Source: Solirubrobacteraceae bacterium (GTDB lineage Bacteria > Actinomycetota > Thermoleophilia > Solirubrobacterales > Solirubrobacteraceae). Taken from it: DNA of 64,000 bases. Where the stretch lies: positions 208,741 through 272,740 of the forward strand of contig JAUJOF010000004.1 in NCBI GenBank assembly GCA_030447785.1, in the 5' to 3' direction. Positions 27,639 through 39,637 of the stretch are shown piece after piece. Numbering within the stretch: the first letter of the stretch is position 1; each line of letters opens with the position of its first letter. The notes beneath the pieces are model-generated. The model saw only the letters and a program-made list of their open reading frames with translations. It was not told the origin of the DNA and did not search any database. A program made the translations under genes and the position numbers.

Positions 27639-28889
27639 ATGCGACGAATCGCACTCATGGCGGGGCTTGCCTGCTGCCTCGGGCTCCCGGCCTCGGCGCT
27701 CGCGCGTGAGCAGCTGCTGGGAGCGGGAGCCTGGCTGTATCACTCGGACCCCAGGGCCGTGCACCACCGAGGCATCACCTACACCGGCTGGATCACCACC
27801 AACGGCCACGTGCGGGTCGCCGCCATCGACCACGCCACGGGCCGCGTGGTCCGCAGGACGATCATGCGCGGCCTGGGAGCCGATGACCACCACTACCCGG
27901 TCTTCCACGTGCGATCCGACGGGCGCATCATGGCCTTCTACTCCACCCACAGCGGCAAGTACCTGCCCACGGACCGCCCCAGCCGGATGTACTACCGCAC
28001 CACCACGCGCCCCCGCGACATCCGCAGCTGGAGCCCGACCCGAACGATCCCGACCAACACGCCCGGGGGCTGGGGGCACACCTATCCCAACGCCGTCAGG
28101 GCCGCCGGGAAGCTGTGGCTGTTCTGGCGCGGAGGCAACTGGTGGCCGACGTTCGTCACCTCCACCGACGGCGGGCGCAGCTGGTCGCGCGCGCGCAACA
28201 TGATCGTCGGCCCGGTGGGCAACAAGCCCTACATCAAGTACGCGGGTCGTGGGAGGACGATCCACATGGCCTACACCAAGGACACGCCGGATGCAGCGCG
28301 GACCAGCCTGTACTACGCCCAGTGGCGCAACGGACGCCTGTATGGCGCGGGCGGGAGACGGCTCGGGAGGCGCCCGCTGCGCTACGACCGGGGAGAGCTG
28401 ATCTACGGCTATCGCAGAAGCCTGGGCCGTGGCTGGGTGTATGACATCGCCACCGACCGCGCCGGCCGGCCGGTGATCCTCTACATCACCGGCTACGACA
28501 GGCGCGAGCCCGTCTTCTGGTACGCGAAGTGGACCGGCTCGGAGTGGAAGAAGACACGCATCGTCTCGGCCGGCAGGCAAAGCCGCCAGCGCTACATCAC
28601 CGGCGGGGGCACGCTCGACCACGACGATCCCAGCACCGTCTATCTGTCGCGTGCCGTGGACGGCATCAGCCAGGTGGAGGTCTGGCACACCGAGGACGAC
28701 GGCCAGGCCTGGGCCTCAGGCGCGGTCACCTCCGGTTCGGTCCCCAGCTTCCGCCCGGTGTCCCCGCGCGGGCTCACCGACTCTCCCTTCGTCATCTACC
28801 TCAGCGGGCGCTACCGCGGCTGGCTGTCCTACCGGCAGGTCAGGGTCCGCCTCACCGACCAGGCGCCGTTCTACGCGCCCCTTCCCTGA
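27639..28889 (+). CDS. Secreted BNR-repeat protein (BNR_4-like)
   Basis: Signal peptide MRRIALMAGLACCLGLPASALA; WITTNGHVRVAAIDHATG...STDGGRSWSRARN; HTEDDGQAW. Confidence 0.78.
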   Translation: MRRIALMAGLACCLGLPASALAREQLLGAGAWLYHSDPRAVHHRGITYTGWITTNGHVRVAAIDHATGRVVRRTIMRGLGADDHHYPVFHVRSDGRIMAFYSTHSGKYLPTDRPSRMYYRTTTRPRDIRSWSPTRTIPTNTPGGWGHTYPNAVRAAGKLWLFWRGGNWWPTFVTSTDGGRSWSRARNMIVGPVGNKPYIKYAGRGRTIHMAYTKDTPDAARTSLYYAQWRNGRLYGAGGRRLGRRPLRYDRGELIYGYRRSLGRGWVYDIATDRAGRPVILYITGYDRREPVFWYAKWTGSEWKKTRIVSAGRQSRQRYITGGGTLDHDDPSTVYLSRAVDGISQVEVWHTEDDGQAWASGAVTSGSVPSFRPVSPRGLTDSPFVIYLSGRYRGWLSYRQVRVRLTDQAPFYAPLP

Positions 28890-29566
28890 GCGCCGGATTC
28901 CGTCGGGCGCAGCAGCAGCCACGACAGCCAGATGACCAGCGCGAACAGCGGGACGCCCATGGCCACGCGGGCGGTACCCAGCGCCACCAGGGAGCCCGAG
29001 AGGTAGAGCGGCAGCTGCACCGCCACGCGCGCCAGGAACAGGCCGACCCAGATCCAGGTCGCGCGCGCGTAGGCGCGCCGGCGCACGGGGTCACGTCGCC
29101 AGTCCATGCCTGAGCCGGAGATGCCGGCGACGATCAGCCCCAGCAGGGGCCAGCGCACCGCGATGGAGATCACGTACGCCCCCGCGTAGGCGAGGTTGAG
29201 CAGCAGTCCGGGCAGGAAGAAGTCCTCCGCGCGCCCCGTGCGGGAGGCGATGTAGCCGGCGATGGCCACACCGAGCACGCCGGACAGCGCGTAGAGCGGG
29301 GTCTGACGGCGCACGACGCGAGCCAGCGTGAGCACGGCGGCGATGCTCACCGCGACGATCGCCGCGAGCGTGATGTCTCTCCCCGTGGCCGTGACCACGA
29401 CGACGAAGGCCACCGCCGGGAGGGCCGATTCCGCGATGCCCAGCGGCCCGCCCAGCGCGTTGCCAAAGGCCGCGCCCAGCGGGGCGCTGCCGGTCTTCGC
29501 GGCGGTCTCGTCCTCGTCGGGCCCGGTCGGCTCGTCCCCCGCACGAGGGGCGGTCGGCGTGCTCAC
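28871..29566 (-). CDS. DUF3159-like membrane protein
   Basis: Multiple TM segments; GGPLGIAESALPAVAFVVV; RRAYARATWIWVGLFLARVAVQLPLYL. Confidence 0.8.
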   Translation of the reverse strand: MSTPTAPRAGDEPTGPDEDETAAKTGSAPLGAAFGNALGGPLGIAESALPAVAFVVVVTATGRDITLAAIVAVSIAAVLTLARVVRRQTPLYALSGVLGVAIAGYIASRTGRAEDFFLPGLLLNLAYAGAYVISIAVRWPLLGLIVAGISGSGMDWRRDPVRRRAYARATWIWVGLFLARVAVQLPLYLSGSLVALGTARVAMGVPLFALVIWLSWLLLRPTESGAQGRGA

Positions 29567-29682
29567 GCCGACATCGTGGCGCACACGGGGCGCGGACCTC
29601 CCCAGACGGTGATCCGGACGCGCGCGAACGGGTAGCCCCGTGCTGTCAGCTTCAGATCGCAAGCGCCGGAAGGAACCCGCAG

Positions 29683-30516
29683 ATGGACATGAAGACGAAG
29701 GTCATCCAGCAGCTCGAGGAGATCCTCACCCTCGAGCTCGCCCTCACCCAGACGCTGGCCGCCCACATCGCGATGACGCCGCGGGGCGATCATCGCGACG
29801 GCCTCGAGCGCCACCTGGGCGAGACCCGTCGCCAGGCCGAGCGCATCCGCTCGCGACTGCGCGCCCTGGGCGCCAGGCGCAACCCGCTCGCGCTGGCCTA
29901 CGGCGCCGCGCAGACCGTCGCCGGACAGACCGTCGCGGCGGCCAAGGCACCCCTCGACGCCCTGCGCGGCACCAGCGGCGCGGAGAAGCTGCTCAAGAAC
30001 ACCAAGGACGAGATCTCCAGCGAGGCGCTGGAGATCGCCTCCTACGACGGCTTGGAGGCGCTGGCCCGCGAGGCCGAGGACGAGCCCACCGCACGCCTGG
30101 CCCGCGATCACCGCGACCAGGAGGAGCGCATGATGCGCGAGCTGCGCGCGCTGATCCCGCAGCTCACCGCCGCGGTCATCGCCGAGGACGTGCGTGGGGA
30201 GCGGGTGATCGACGCCTCCACGACCGGCGCGGCCGACGCGGCCGGCATGGTGGGCGGGCGCGCGGTCGAAGCGGTGCGCTCGATTCCCGGCAGCGCCACC
30301 GTCGAGGGCGAGGCGCGCGGCGCGGTGGCCGACGCGGGCGATCTGCCGATCGCCCGCTACGACGAGTTGACGGTCAAGCAGCTGCTGCCGAAGGTCGACA
30401 AGCTCAGCCAGGAGAAGCTCGCGGAGGTCGACGCCTACGAGCGCCGCCACCGCGGTCGCAAGCAGGTCCTGCAGCGCATCCAGCGCCGCCGCGAGCCCGC
30501 GGCGACCAGCCGCTGA
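29683..30516 (+). CDS. DUF892-like helical bundle protein with C-terminal YDELTVKQLLPKVDKLSQEKLAEVDAYERRHRGR domain
   Basis: Helical N-term; conserved C-term motif. Confidence 0.6.
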   Translation: MDMKTKVIQQLEEILTLELALTQTLAAHIAMTPRGDHRDGLERHLGETRRQAERIRSRLRALGARRNPLALAYGAAQTVAGQTVAAAKAPLDALRGTSGAEKLLKNTKDEISSEALEIASYDGLEALAREAEDEPTARLARDHRDQEERMMRELRALIPQLTAAVIAEDVRGERVIDASTTGAADAAGMVGGRAVEAVRSIPGSATVEGEARGAVADAGDLPIARYDELTVKQLLPKVDKLSQEKLAEVDAYERRHRGRKQVLQRIQRRREPAATSR

Positions 30517-30526
30517 GCGCCAGCGC

Positions 30527-30991
30527 TCACCATCCCCGCGTGCCCGGGCCGCCCTTGAAGGGCCCGCGCACGTCGGGGGTGATCCACCCGCCGTAGAAGT
30601 CGCCCTCCTGGGCGGCGACGCGCTCGTCGCCCAGCCAGCAGGCCCCCATGCGCGAGGGATAGAAGCAGACATGGTCGCGCAGGGCCGCGTAGCGCTTCAC
30701 GGGGGCGCGGTAGGTCCACGCCGCGCGCTCCTCGTGGCGTCCGCCGGCGCCCACGTCGAGATAGGTCGCCTGTCCCTTCCACTCGCACAGCGAGCGCCCG
30801 CGACCGGGAGACAAGACGCCTGCCCTTACGTCGCCGGCGGGCACGTAGATGGTCGGTGGATGGCTGGTCTCCAGCACCCGCAGCGCGGCGGTGGAGTCGA
30901 CGATCGTCACCCCGCCCAGCTCGATACGCACGCGCCGACGCTCGGGCTCCAGCGCCGGGGGGCGCGGATAGTCCCACACGGACTCGCTCAC
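30527..30991 (-). CDS. DUF427-domain protein
   Basis: VRIELGGVTIVDSTAALRVLETSHPPTIYVPAGDV...CEWKGQATYLDV. Confidence 0.85.
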   Translation of the reverse strand: MSESVWDYPRPPALEPERRRVRIELGGVTIVDSTAALRVLETSHPPTIYVPAGDVRAGVLSPGRGRSLCEWKGQATYLDVGAGGRHEERAAWTYRAPVKRYAALRDHVCFYPSRMGACWLGDERVAAQEGDFYGGWITPDVRGPFKGGPGTRGW

Positions 30992-31088
30992 CGGGAGAAG
31001 GTATCGACCTGGAGGTCCCGCCCTCGCGGTGCCAGCGTGCCGCGCGGCCGGGCGGGCCGGCGGGCGAACCGCTAGGCTGATCGGCCGC

Positions 31089-31400
31089 ATGGCACGTCCC
31101 CGCACCACCGCCAAGCGCAAGTCGACCCGCCTCACGGGCGGCAAGCGACCCAAGCGCCGCCAGCTCAAGCCCGAGGACGAGGCGCGCATCATCTACCGCG
31201 ACCCCGAGTTCCTCGGCCAGTTCCTCTCCCCGCGGGGCAAGATCCGCGCCCGCCGCCAGACCGGCCTCAGCCGCCGCCAGCAGGCGCGGCTGGCCCGCGA
31301 GGTCAAGCGCGCGCGCGAGGTGGCGCTGCTGCCCTACGTGGGCGAGGAGCGCCGCGGCGAGGACGACCGCCCGCGGCGGCGTCGCGACGACGACCGCTGA
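31089..31400 (+). CDS. rpsR: Ribosomal protein bS18 (Cys-free form)
   Basis: [51 protein letters not shown]; no cysteines; not next to rpsF/ssb/rplI in this window. Confidence 0.88.
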   Translation: MARPRTTAKRKSTRLTGGKRPKRRQLKPEDEARIIYRDPEFLGQFLSPRGKIRARRQTGLSRRQQARLAREVKRAREVALLPYVGEERRGEDDRPRRRRDDDR

Positions 31401-31528
31401 GCGCGGGCGGCGTCGCGCGTCGAGGGCCTCGAACTGGCAGACGGCTCGCTCGTCGCGCTTGCCGGGCGGCTCGTCACCCTCCATGTCGCCGCCGACGCAC
31501 CCCCGACCTGCCTCCGAAGACCTCTGAG

Positions 31529-34352
<2,824 letters not shown>

Positions 34353-34384
34353 CGGCGGCCGGGGGAGGCGGGAGCCGCCGCCTC

Positions 34385-34954
34385 CTAGGCCGCCGGGATC
34401 TCCACGCGCAGGCGCTCGATCATCCCGTCGACGCGCTGGGAGAAGCCCCGCCCGTCGAGGCGCAGCGTGCTGGCCGCTTCGGCCGGCGGCGTGCCCTCGA
34501 GCAGCATGCCCAGGATCGGCATGTCCCGCTCGTCCAGCGCCCTGGCGGCCTGCTGGCGGTGCTCGGCGCCGACCGGCGGGAGGACCTTGTCCCCGCGGGC
34601 CACGGAGCGGATCGCCTCGTAGAGCTCCTGGGCGGGCGCGCCCTTGTGCACGAGCCCGTCGGCCCCGGCCAGCACGGCGGGGATGGCCAGCGAGCCGTCG
34701 GCGTAGGCCGAGTACAGCAGCACGGCCGGGGCGGGGACCATGCGCTTCAGCCGCCGGCACACCTGTAGGCCGTCCTCGCCGGGCAGGTGGTAGTCCAGCA
34801 CGACCAGGTCGGGGCGCGTGCGCGCGAGGAGCGGCTCGAGCTCGGCCGCGTCGCTGGCGGCCCCGAGGGGCACGAGCCCCGGCTCGGCGCGCAGAACGGC
34901 CGACAGGCCGGCCCGCAGGGCGGGGTGGTCGTCGACGATCACCAGGCGGATCAT
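34385..34954 (-). CDS. Response regulator
   Basis: MIRLVIVDDHPALRAGLSAVL...PDLVVLDYHLPGEDGLQVCRRL. Confidence 0.85.
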   Translation of the reverse strand: MIRLVIVDDHPALRAGLSAVLRAEPGLVPLGAASDAAELEPLLARTRPDLVVLDYHLPGEDGLQVCRRLKRMVPAPAVLLYSAYADGSLAIPAVLAGADGLVHKGAPAQELYEAIRSVARGDKVLPPVGAEHRQQAARALDERDMPILGMLLEGTPPAEAASTLRLDGRGFSQRVDGMIERLRVEIPAA

Positions 34955-34970
34955 GCGGTGGACGCTCCTC

Positions 34971-36104
34971 TCACGCTTCCTGCAGGGCGCGGGCGAGGGG
35001 CACCTCGAGGGCGACCACCGTGCCCCCGCTCTCGCCGGCGGCCACATCCAGCCGGCCGCCGATGGTGGCGGCGCGCTCGCGCATGGAGCGCAGCCCGTTG
35101 GAGCCCGGTCGCAGCTCGTCGGGCAGTCCCTGGCCGTCGTCGCGGACGATGATGCGCAGCGTATCGGGGTCTCCGTCCAGCCTGACCTCGATGTGCCGCG
35201 CGCCCGCGTGGCGCACGGCGTTGGTCAGCGCCTCGCCGGCGATCCGCGTGGCGTGGGCGGCCACCAGGGGTGGCAGCGCCGGCGCCTTGCCGTTCACGTC
35301 GATCCGCGCGCGCGTGGCGCCCGCCAGCTCCTGCGCGCGGTGGGCGACGATCTGCTCCAGCGGGCGGCCATCCAGAGGCTCGCGCAGCTCGGCCACGCTG
35401 GTGGCCATGTCGCCGGTGGCCGCGCTGAGCTGGTCGAGTGCCTGGTCGAGCAGAGGGCCCTCGCGCTGGCCGACGCGGTCGCGCACCATGGTCAGCACGA
35501 GGTGGGCGGCGTGCACGCGTTGCTTGGCCGAGTCGTGCAGCTCCCACGCGATGCGCTGGCGCTCGGTCTGCACGGCCAGGCGCTCGGAGCGCTCGCGCTC
35601 CTCGCCCAGGCGGTCGAGCAGGCGCTGGGCGTAGGCCAGCGCGACGGCCACCAGCCAGGGAGTGAGCAGCCGCGTGGTCACCGTCTCCAGGCGCACCGCG
35701 CTCTCGATCGTGTTGGCCTCAAGCGTGGTGAGGACGCCCACAACGAAGTAGACGAGGCTGAAGGCCCCTCCCCAGACGATCGCGCGGCGGAAGGGCAGCG
35801 TGGTGGCCGGCAGCACGAGCGCGGTGACGGCCAGCAGATAGAAGGGCGAGCGCCACGTCTCCGAGGCGATGATGAGGGCGAACCCGCCCAGCGCGTCGGC
35901 GACCCAGGCCGCCTTGGAGCGCTGCAGAGGCTCCACCTTGGCGAACGCGACGCAGCTGACCGCGGCGTAGGCCAAGCAGGCGCCGATCAGCGCCACTTCG
36001 CGCGCGCTCACCGCGGTCACGCCCACCAGCACGCTGCCCACCAGCGCGGCCACCACGCGGGTGAGCAGAAACAGCTCCAGCCACCGGTTGGAGTCGCCTC
36101 TCAC
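34971..36104 (-). CDS. NarL-partner type sensor histidine kinase (HisKA_3)
   Basis: TM N-term; QRIAWELHDSAKQRVHAAHLVL; ATRIAGEALTNAVRHAGA; DDGQGLP. Confidence 0.88.
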   Translation of the reverse strand: MRGDSNRWLELFLLTRVVAALVGSVLVGVTAVSAREVALIGACLAYAAVSCVAFAKVEPLQRSKAAWVADALGGFALIIASETWRSPFYLLAVTALVLPATTLPFRRAIVWGGAFSLVYFVVGVLTTLEANTIESAVRLETVTTRLLTPWLVAVALAYAQRLLDRLGEERERSERLAVQTERQRIAWELHDSAKQRVHAAHLVLTMVRDRVGQREGPLLDQALDQLSAATGDMATSVAELREPLDGRPLEQIVAHRAQELAGATRARIDVNGKAPALPPLVAAHATRIAGEALTNAVRHAGARHIEVRLDGDPDTLRIIVRDDGQGLPDELRPGSNGLRSMRERAATIGGRLDVAAGESGGTVVALEVPLARALQEA

Positions 36105-36574
36105 TCGCCGTCGCCCACCGCGATGAAGCGCTCGGCCAGTGCCGCGAAGAAGTCCCCGCGCGTGATGATCCCCTGCACGCGCCCGCCGTGGGCGACCGGC
36201 ACGATCAGCACCCGGTGGTGCAGGAAGATCTCGGCGACCTGCGCGTCGGACCAGTCCTCGTCGACGTCGACGTGCTCGCGGTTCATGTGGCGCTCCACGG
36301 GCTCCATCCCGCTCGAGCCGCGCTTCTCCAGCTCGGCCTCCAGCGAGCGGGGGACGAAGCCGGCGTAGCGCAGCTCGCTCAGGTAGCCGGGGAACAGAGC
36401 GGTGAGGAACTCGCGCTCGCCGAAGATGCCCACGAGGCGGTCGTGGTCGTCGACCACCGGCAGGGCGGGCACGCCGGCGTCACGCAGGGCCGCGACCGCC
36501 TCGCGCACCGTCGTGGCGGTGCGCAGCAGCGCGACGCGGCGGACGAGGTCGTGGCTGAGCGAGCGCGGCGACAT
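36101..36574 (-). CDS. CBS-domain pair protein
   Basis: AALRDAGVPALPVVDDHDRLVGIFGEREF...VLIVPVAHGGRVQGIITRGDFFAAL. Confidence 0.88.
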   Translation of the reverse strand: MSPRSLSHDLVRRVALLRTATTVREAVAALRDAGVPALPVVDDHDRLVGIFGEREFLTALFPGYLSELRYAGFVPRSLEAELEKRGSSGMEPVERHMNREHVDVDEDWSDAQVAEIFLHHRVLIVPVAHGGRVQGIITRGDFFAALAERFIAVGDGE

Positions 36575-36577
36575 GGC

Positions 36578-37831
36578 TCAGAGGTAGCGCAGGACGATGT
36601 AGGCGGTGGCCAGCACCATCGAGATGATGACGACCGGGAGGCCGATCTTCAGGAAGTAGAGGAATCCGATGCGCTGCCCCGCCCGCTCGGCCATGCCCGA
36701 GGCGGCCACGTTGGCGGCCGCCGCGATGATCGTGGCGTTGCCCCCGAAGCAGGCGCCCAGGGCCAGGCTCCACCAGTAGGCGTCGTCGCCCTCGGGCCCC
36801 TTCAGCTGCTCGACCACGGGGATCATGGTGGCCGTGAAAGGGATGTTGTCCACCACGCCCGAGCCGATGGCCGACACCCAGGTGATGCCCAGCAGCTCGG
36901 CGGTGCGGTCGCCGTCGGTCACGGCGGCGATGCCCTCGGCGATCTCCTCGATGGCCCCGGTCTCCTCCAGGGCCCCGACCATCACGAACAGGCCGATGAA
37001 GAAGAAGAGCGTGGGCCACTCGATCCCCCGCAGCGCCTCCTCGACCGACTGACGGGTGACCAGCAGCATCACGGTGGCGCCGGCCAGGGCGACGGTGGCC
37101 GGCTCGATGCCGATCTGGCGGTGGACGAAGAAGACCAGGATGGTGCCCAGCAGGATGGGCAGCGTGCGCTTGAGCTCCTCGGGGTCCTCGATGGAGCGCC
37201 GGGCGTCGAGCTCCATCACGCGCTCGCGCGCCTCGGGCGCGATGCGCAGCTTCTTGCGATAGACGAGGTAGAGCAGGCCGATCACCACCACCAGGGTGAA
37301 CAGGGCGATCGGGGCGAGGTTGACGATGAAGTCCAGGAACGAGAGCTCGGTCGCCCCGGCGATGAGGATGTTCGGCGGGTCGCCGATGAGGGTGGCGGTG
37401 CCCCCGATGTTGGAGGCGATGATCTCGATGACCACCAGCGGGATCGGGTCGATGTCCAGCGCGTCGGCCAGCAGGAAGGTGATGGGGACCATCAGCAGGA
37501 CGGTCGTGAGGTTGTCCAGGAAGGCCGACAGCAGCGCCGTCGTCCCCGCCAGGGCGACCGTCACCGCCAGGGGCTTTCCCTTCGCGAGCTGGCCGGCGCG
37601 GATCGCGAAGTAGGTGTAGACGCCCGTCGTCTCGGTGATCTTGACGATGAGCATCATCCCGGCGAGCAGGCCGATGGTGTTCCAGTCCACCGCCTCGATC
37701 GCGGTCTCCTGGTCGATGACCTGGGTGAGCAGGACGGCGATCCCGCCCAGCAGTGCCACCTTGGTGCGGTCCACCCGCTCGGAGGCGATGGCCACCAGGG
37801 CGGCGGCGAAGATGGCGATCGCCAGGGGCAC
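36578..37831 (-). CDS. ArsB/NhaD-type anion permease
   Basis: Polytopic; LSAFLDNLTTVLLMVPITFLLA; IASNIGGTATLIGDPPNILIAG. Confidence 0.9.
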   Translation of the reverse strand: MPLAIAIFAAALVAIASERVDRTKVALLGGIAVLLTQVIDQETAIEAVDWNTIGLLAGMMLIVKITETTGVYTYFAIRAGQLAKGKPLAVTVALAGTTALLSAFLDNLTTVLLMVPITFLLADALDIDPIPLVVIEIIASNIGGTATLIGDPPNILIAGATELSFLDFIVNLAPIALFTLVVVIGLLYLVYRKKLRIAPEARERVMELDARRSIEDPEELKRTLPILLGTILVFFVHRQIGIEPATVALAGATVMLLVTRQSVEEALRGIEWPTLFFFIGLFVMVGALEETGAIEEIAEGIAAVTDGDRTAELLGITWVSAIGSGVVDNIPFTATMIPVVEQLKGPEGDDAYWWSLALGACFGGNATIIAAAANVAASGMAERAGQRIGFLYFLKIGLPVVIISMVLATAYIVLRYL

Positions 37832-37869
37832 CTTGCGAACCAGCGTAGACGATCTGCTACAACGCGCTC

Positions 37870-38133
37870 GTGCCCACGATCCCCCAGCGCGAGCTGCGCA
37901 ACAACATCAGCGAGGTGCTGCGACGGGCGGAGGCCGGGGAGCGCTTCACCATCACCGTGGACGGCCGCCCGGTGGCCGATCTGGGGCCCACCGGGGCGGT
38001 GCGCCGGCCGGCTTCGCCGGCCGATCTCGCTCGTATTCTCGCCGACATACCCGCTGACGCGGGCTGGGCCGAGGACCTCGCGCGCGAGCGCGAGAACGAG
38101 CGCGCCGCGGCCCGCGATCCGTGGGCTCCTTGA
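37870..38133 (+). CDS. Phd/YefM-family antitoxin
   Basis: IPQRELRNNISEVLRRAEAGERFTITVDGRPVADLGP. Confidence 0.9.
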   Translation: MPTIPQRELRNNISEVLRRAEAGERFTITVDGRPVADLGPTGAVRRPASPADLARILADIPADAGWAEDLARERENERAAARDPWAP

Positions 38134-38498
38134 GCGTCCTGCTGGACACCAGCGTCCTGCTTCGCGTCCCCGGTGGTCGCGAGCGCGCCCTGGCGGACCA
38201 CTGGACGATCAGCGTGGTGACAGTGGGCGAGCTGGAGGCCGGGATCCTCCTGGCCGCGGAGGACGCGATGCGCGCGCAGCGCCTGCGCCATCTGACCGCC
38301 GTGCTGGAGGTCTCGCCCGTCCTCGCCGTGGACCGGGACGTCGCCGCGCGCTACGGCGAGCTGCGGGCGGCGAGCGGGCGGGTGCCCTCCAACGACCTGT
38401 GGATCGCCGCCACGGCGCTGGCCCACGGGATGCGGCTCGTCACCGCCGACCGCCAGCAGGCCGCCCTGCCGCTGGTGGCCACCACCCTGGTCGGGTGA
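38121..38498 (+). CDS. vapC: PIN-domain toxin (VapC-like)
   Basis: SVLLDTSVLLR...ISVVTVGELEAGI...PSNDLWIAATALAHGMRLVTAD. Confidence 0.9.
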   Translation: MGSLSVLLDTSVLLRVPGGRERALADHWTISVVTVGELEAGILLAAEDAMRAQRLRHLTAVLEVSPVLAVDRDVAARYGELRAASGRVPSNDLWIAATALAHGMRLVTADRQQAALPLVATTLVG

Positions 38499-38571
38499 GG
38501 CTCGGCGAACGCACCGGGAGATCCGGGCACTCCGCGCGCGGGCGCAAGGTCGCGGAGCATAGGCTCCCGGC

Positions 38572-39627
38572 ATGCCCGCGCCCGACCTCCTCCTGCGCCT
38601 GCTCACCGCCGCCGGCCCCTCTGGCCACGAGACCGCCCCCGCCGCCGTGTGGCGGGCGGCCGCCGAGGACTTCGCGGTGGTCAGCGGTGACGTTATGGGC
38701 TCCTCCGTGGCGCGGGTGGACGGCACGGCCGGCGGGCCGTCGCTGGCCGTGATCGGCCACATCGACGAGATCGGCCTCGTCGTCACCCACGTGGACGACA
38801 AGGGCTTCCTCTTCTTCGCCGGCGTCGGCGGCTGGGACCCTCAGATCCTGGTCGGCCAGCGCGTCGGGGTGGTCGGTGCCGACGCGGTCGTGCCGGGCGT
38901 GATCGGCAAGAAGCCCATCCACCTGCTGCGCGAGGAGGAGCGCAAGAAGGTCGCCGAGCTGCGCGACCTGCACATCGACATCGGCGCGGCGAGCGCCGAG
39001 GAGGCACGCGAGCTCGTCGGGATAGGAGACGTCGCGGTGCTGGCCGGCGAGCCGGTGGAGCTGCGCCGCGGGCGGCTGGCCTCGCGCGCGCTGGACAACC
39101 GCCTGGGCGCCTACATCGCGCTGGAGGCCGCGCGGCGGATCGCCGACGGCGGCGGGTCGCCCGGCGACGTGCTGGCCGTGGCCGGCGTGCAGGAGGAGAT
39201 CACCATGGCCGGCGCCCACACCAGCGCCTTCGCCCTGCAGCCCACCGCCGCGGTGATCGTCGACGTGACCCACGCCAGCGACGCGCCCGGCGTCGACCCC
39301 AAGGAGGCGGGCGACCACGGCCTGGGCAGCGGCGCGGTGATCAACCGCGGGGCCACGATGCACCCGCTGCTGACCTCCATGCTGCTCGACGTGGCGCGCG
39401 AGGAGCAGATCGCCCACAGCGTGGAGGCCTCTGCCGCGCGGACGGGAACCGACGCTGACGCGGTGCACCTGCAGCGTGCGGGCATCCCCACCGCGGTCGT
39501 CTCCATCCCGCTGCGCTACATGCACTCGCCGGTGGAGACCGTGCAGCTGGGCGACATCGACGCCTGTGTGGCGCTCATCGCCGGGCTCGCCCTGCGCCTG
39601 GCCACCGGCATTTCGTTCGCGCGCTGA
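38572..39627 (+). CDS. M42-family metallopeptidase
   Basis: AAGPSGHETAPA, VIGHIDEIGLVVTHVDDKGFL, ALDNRLGAYIALE, AGVQEEITMAGAHTSAF. Confidence 0.9.
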   Translation: MPAPDLLLRLLTAAGPSGHETAPAAVWRAAAEDFAVVSGDVMGSSVARVDGTAGGPSLAVIGHIDEIGLVVTHVDDKGFLFFAGVGGWDPQILVGQRVGVVGADAVVPGVIGKKPIHLLREEERKKVAELRDLHIDIGAASAEEARELVGIGDVAVLAGEPVELRRGRLASRALDNRLGAYIALEAARRIADGGGSPGDVLAVAGVQEEITMAGAHTSAFALQPTAAVIVDVTHASDAPGVDPKEAGDHGLGSGAVINRGATMHPLLTSMLLDVAREEQIAHSVEASAARTGTDADAVHLQRAGIPTAVVSIPLRYMHSPVETVQLGDIDACVALIAGLALRLATGISFAR

Positions 39628-39637
39628 GCGTCGTCGC

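Noticed and set aside
28300-29000. Reading the DUF3159 gene as overlapping the BNR gene in a functional overlap
   Set aside because: The 19-nt 3' overlap of convergent genes is common in dense GC-rich genomes and not informative.
36188-38752. 854-aa plus-strand ORF (D/G/H/R-rich)
   Set aside because: Antisense to CBS and permease genes; biased composition typical of GC-rich shadow frames.
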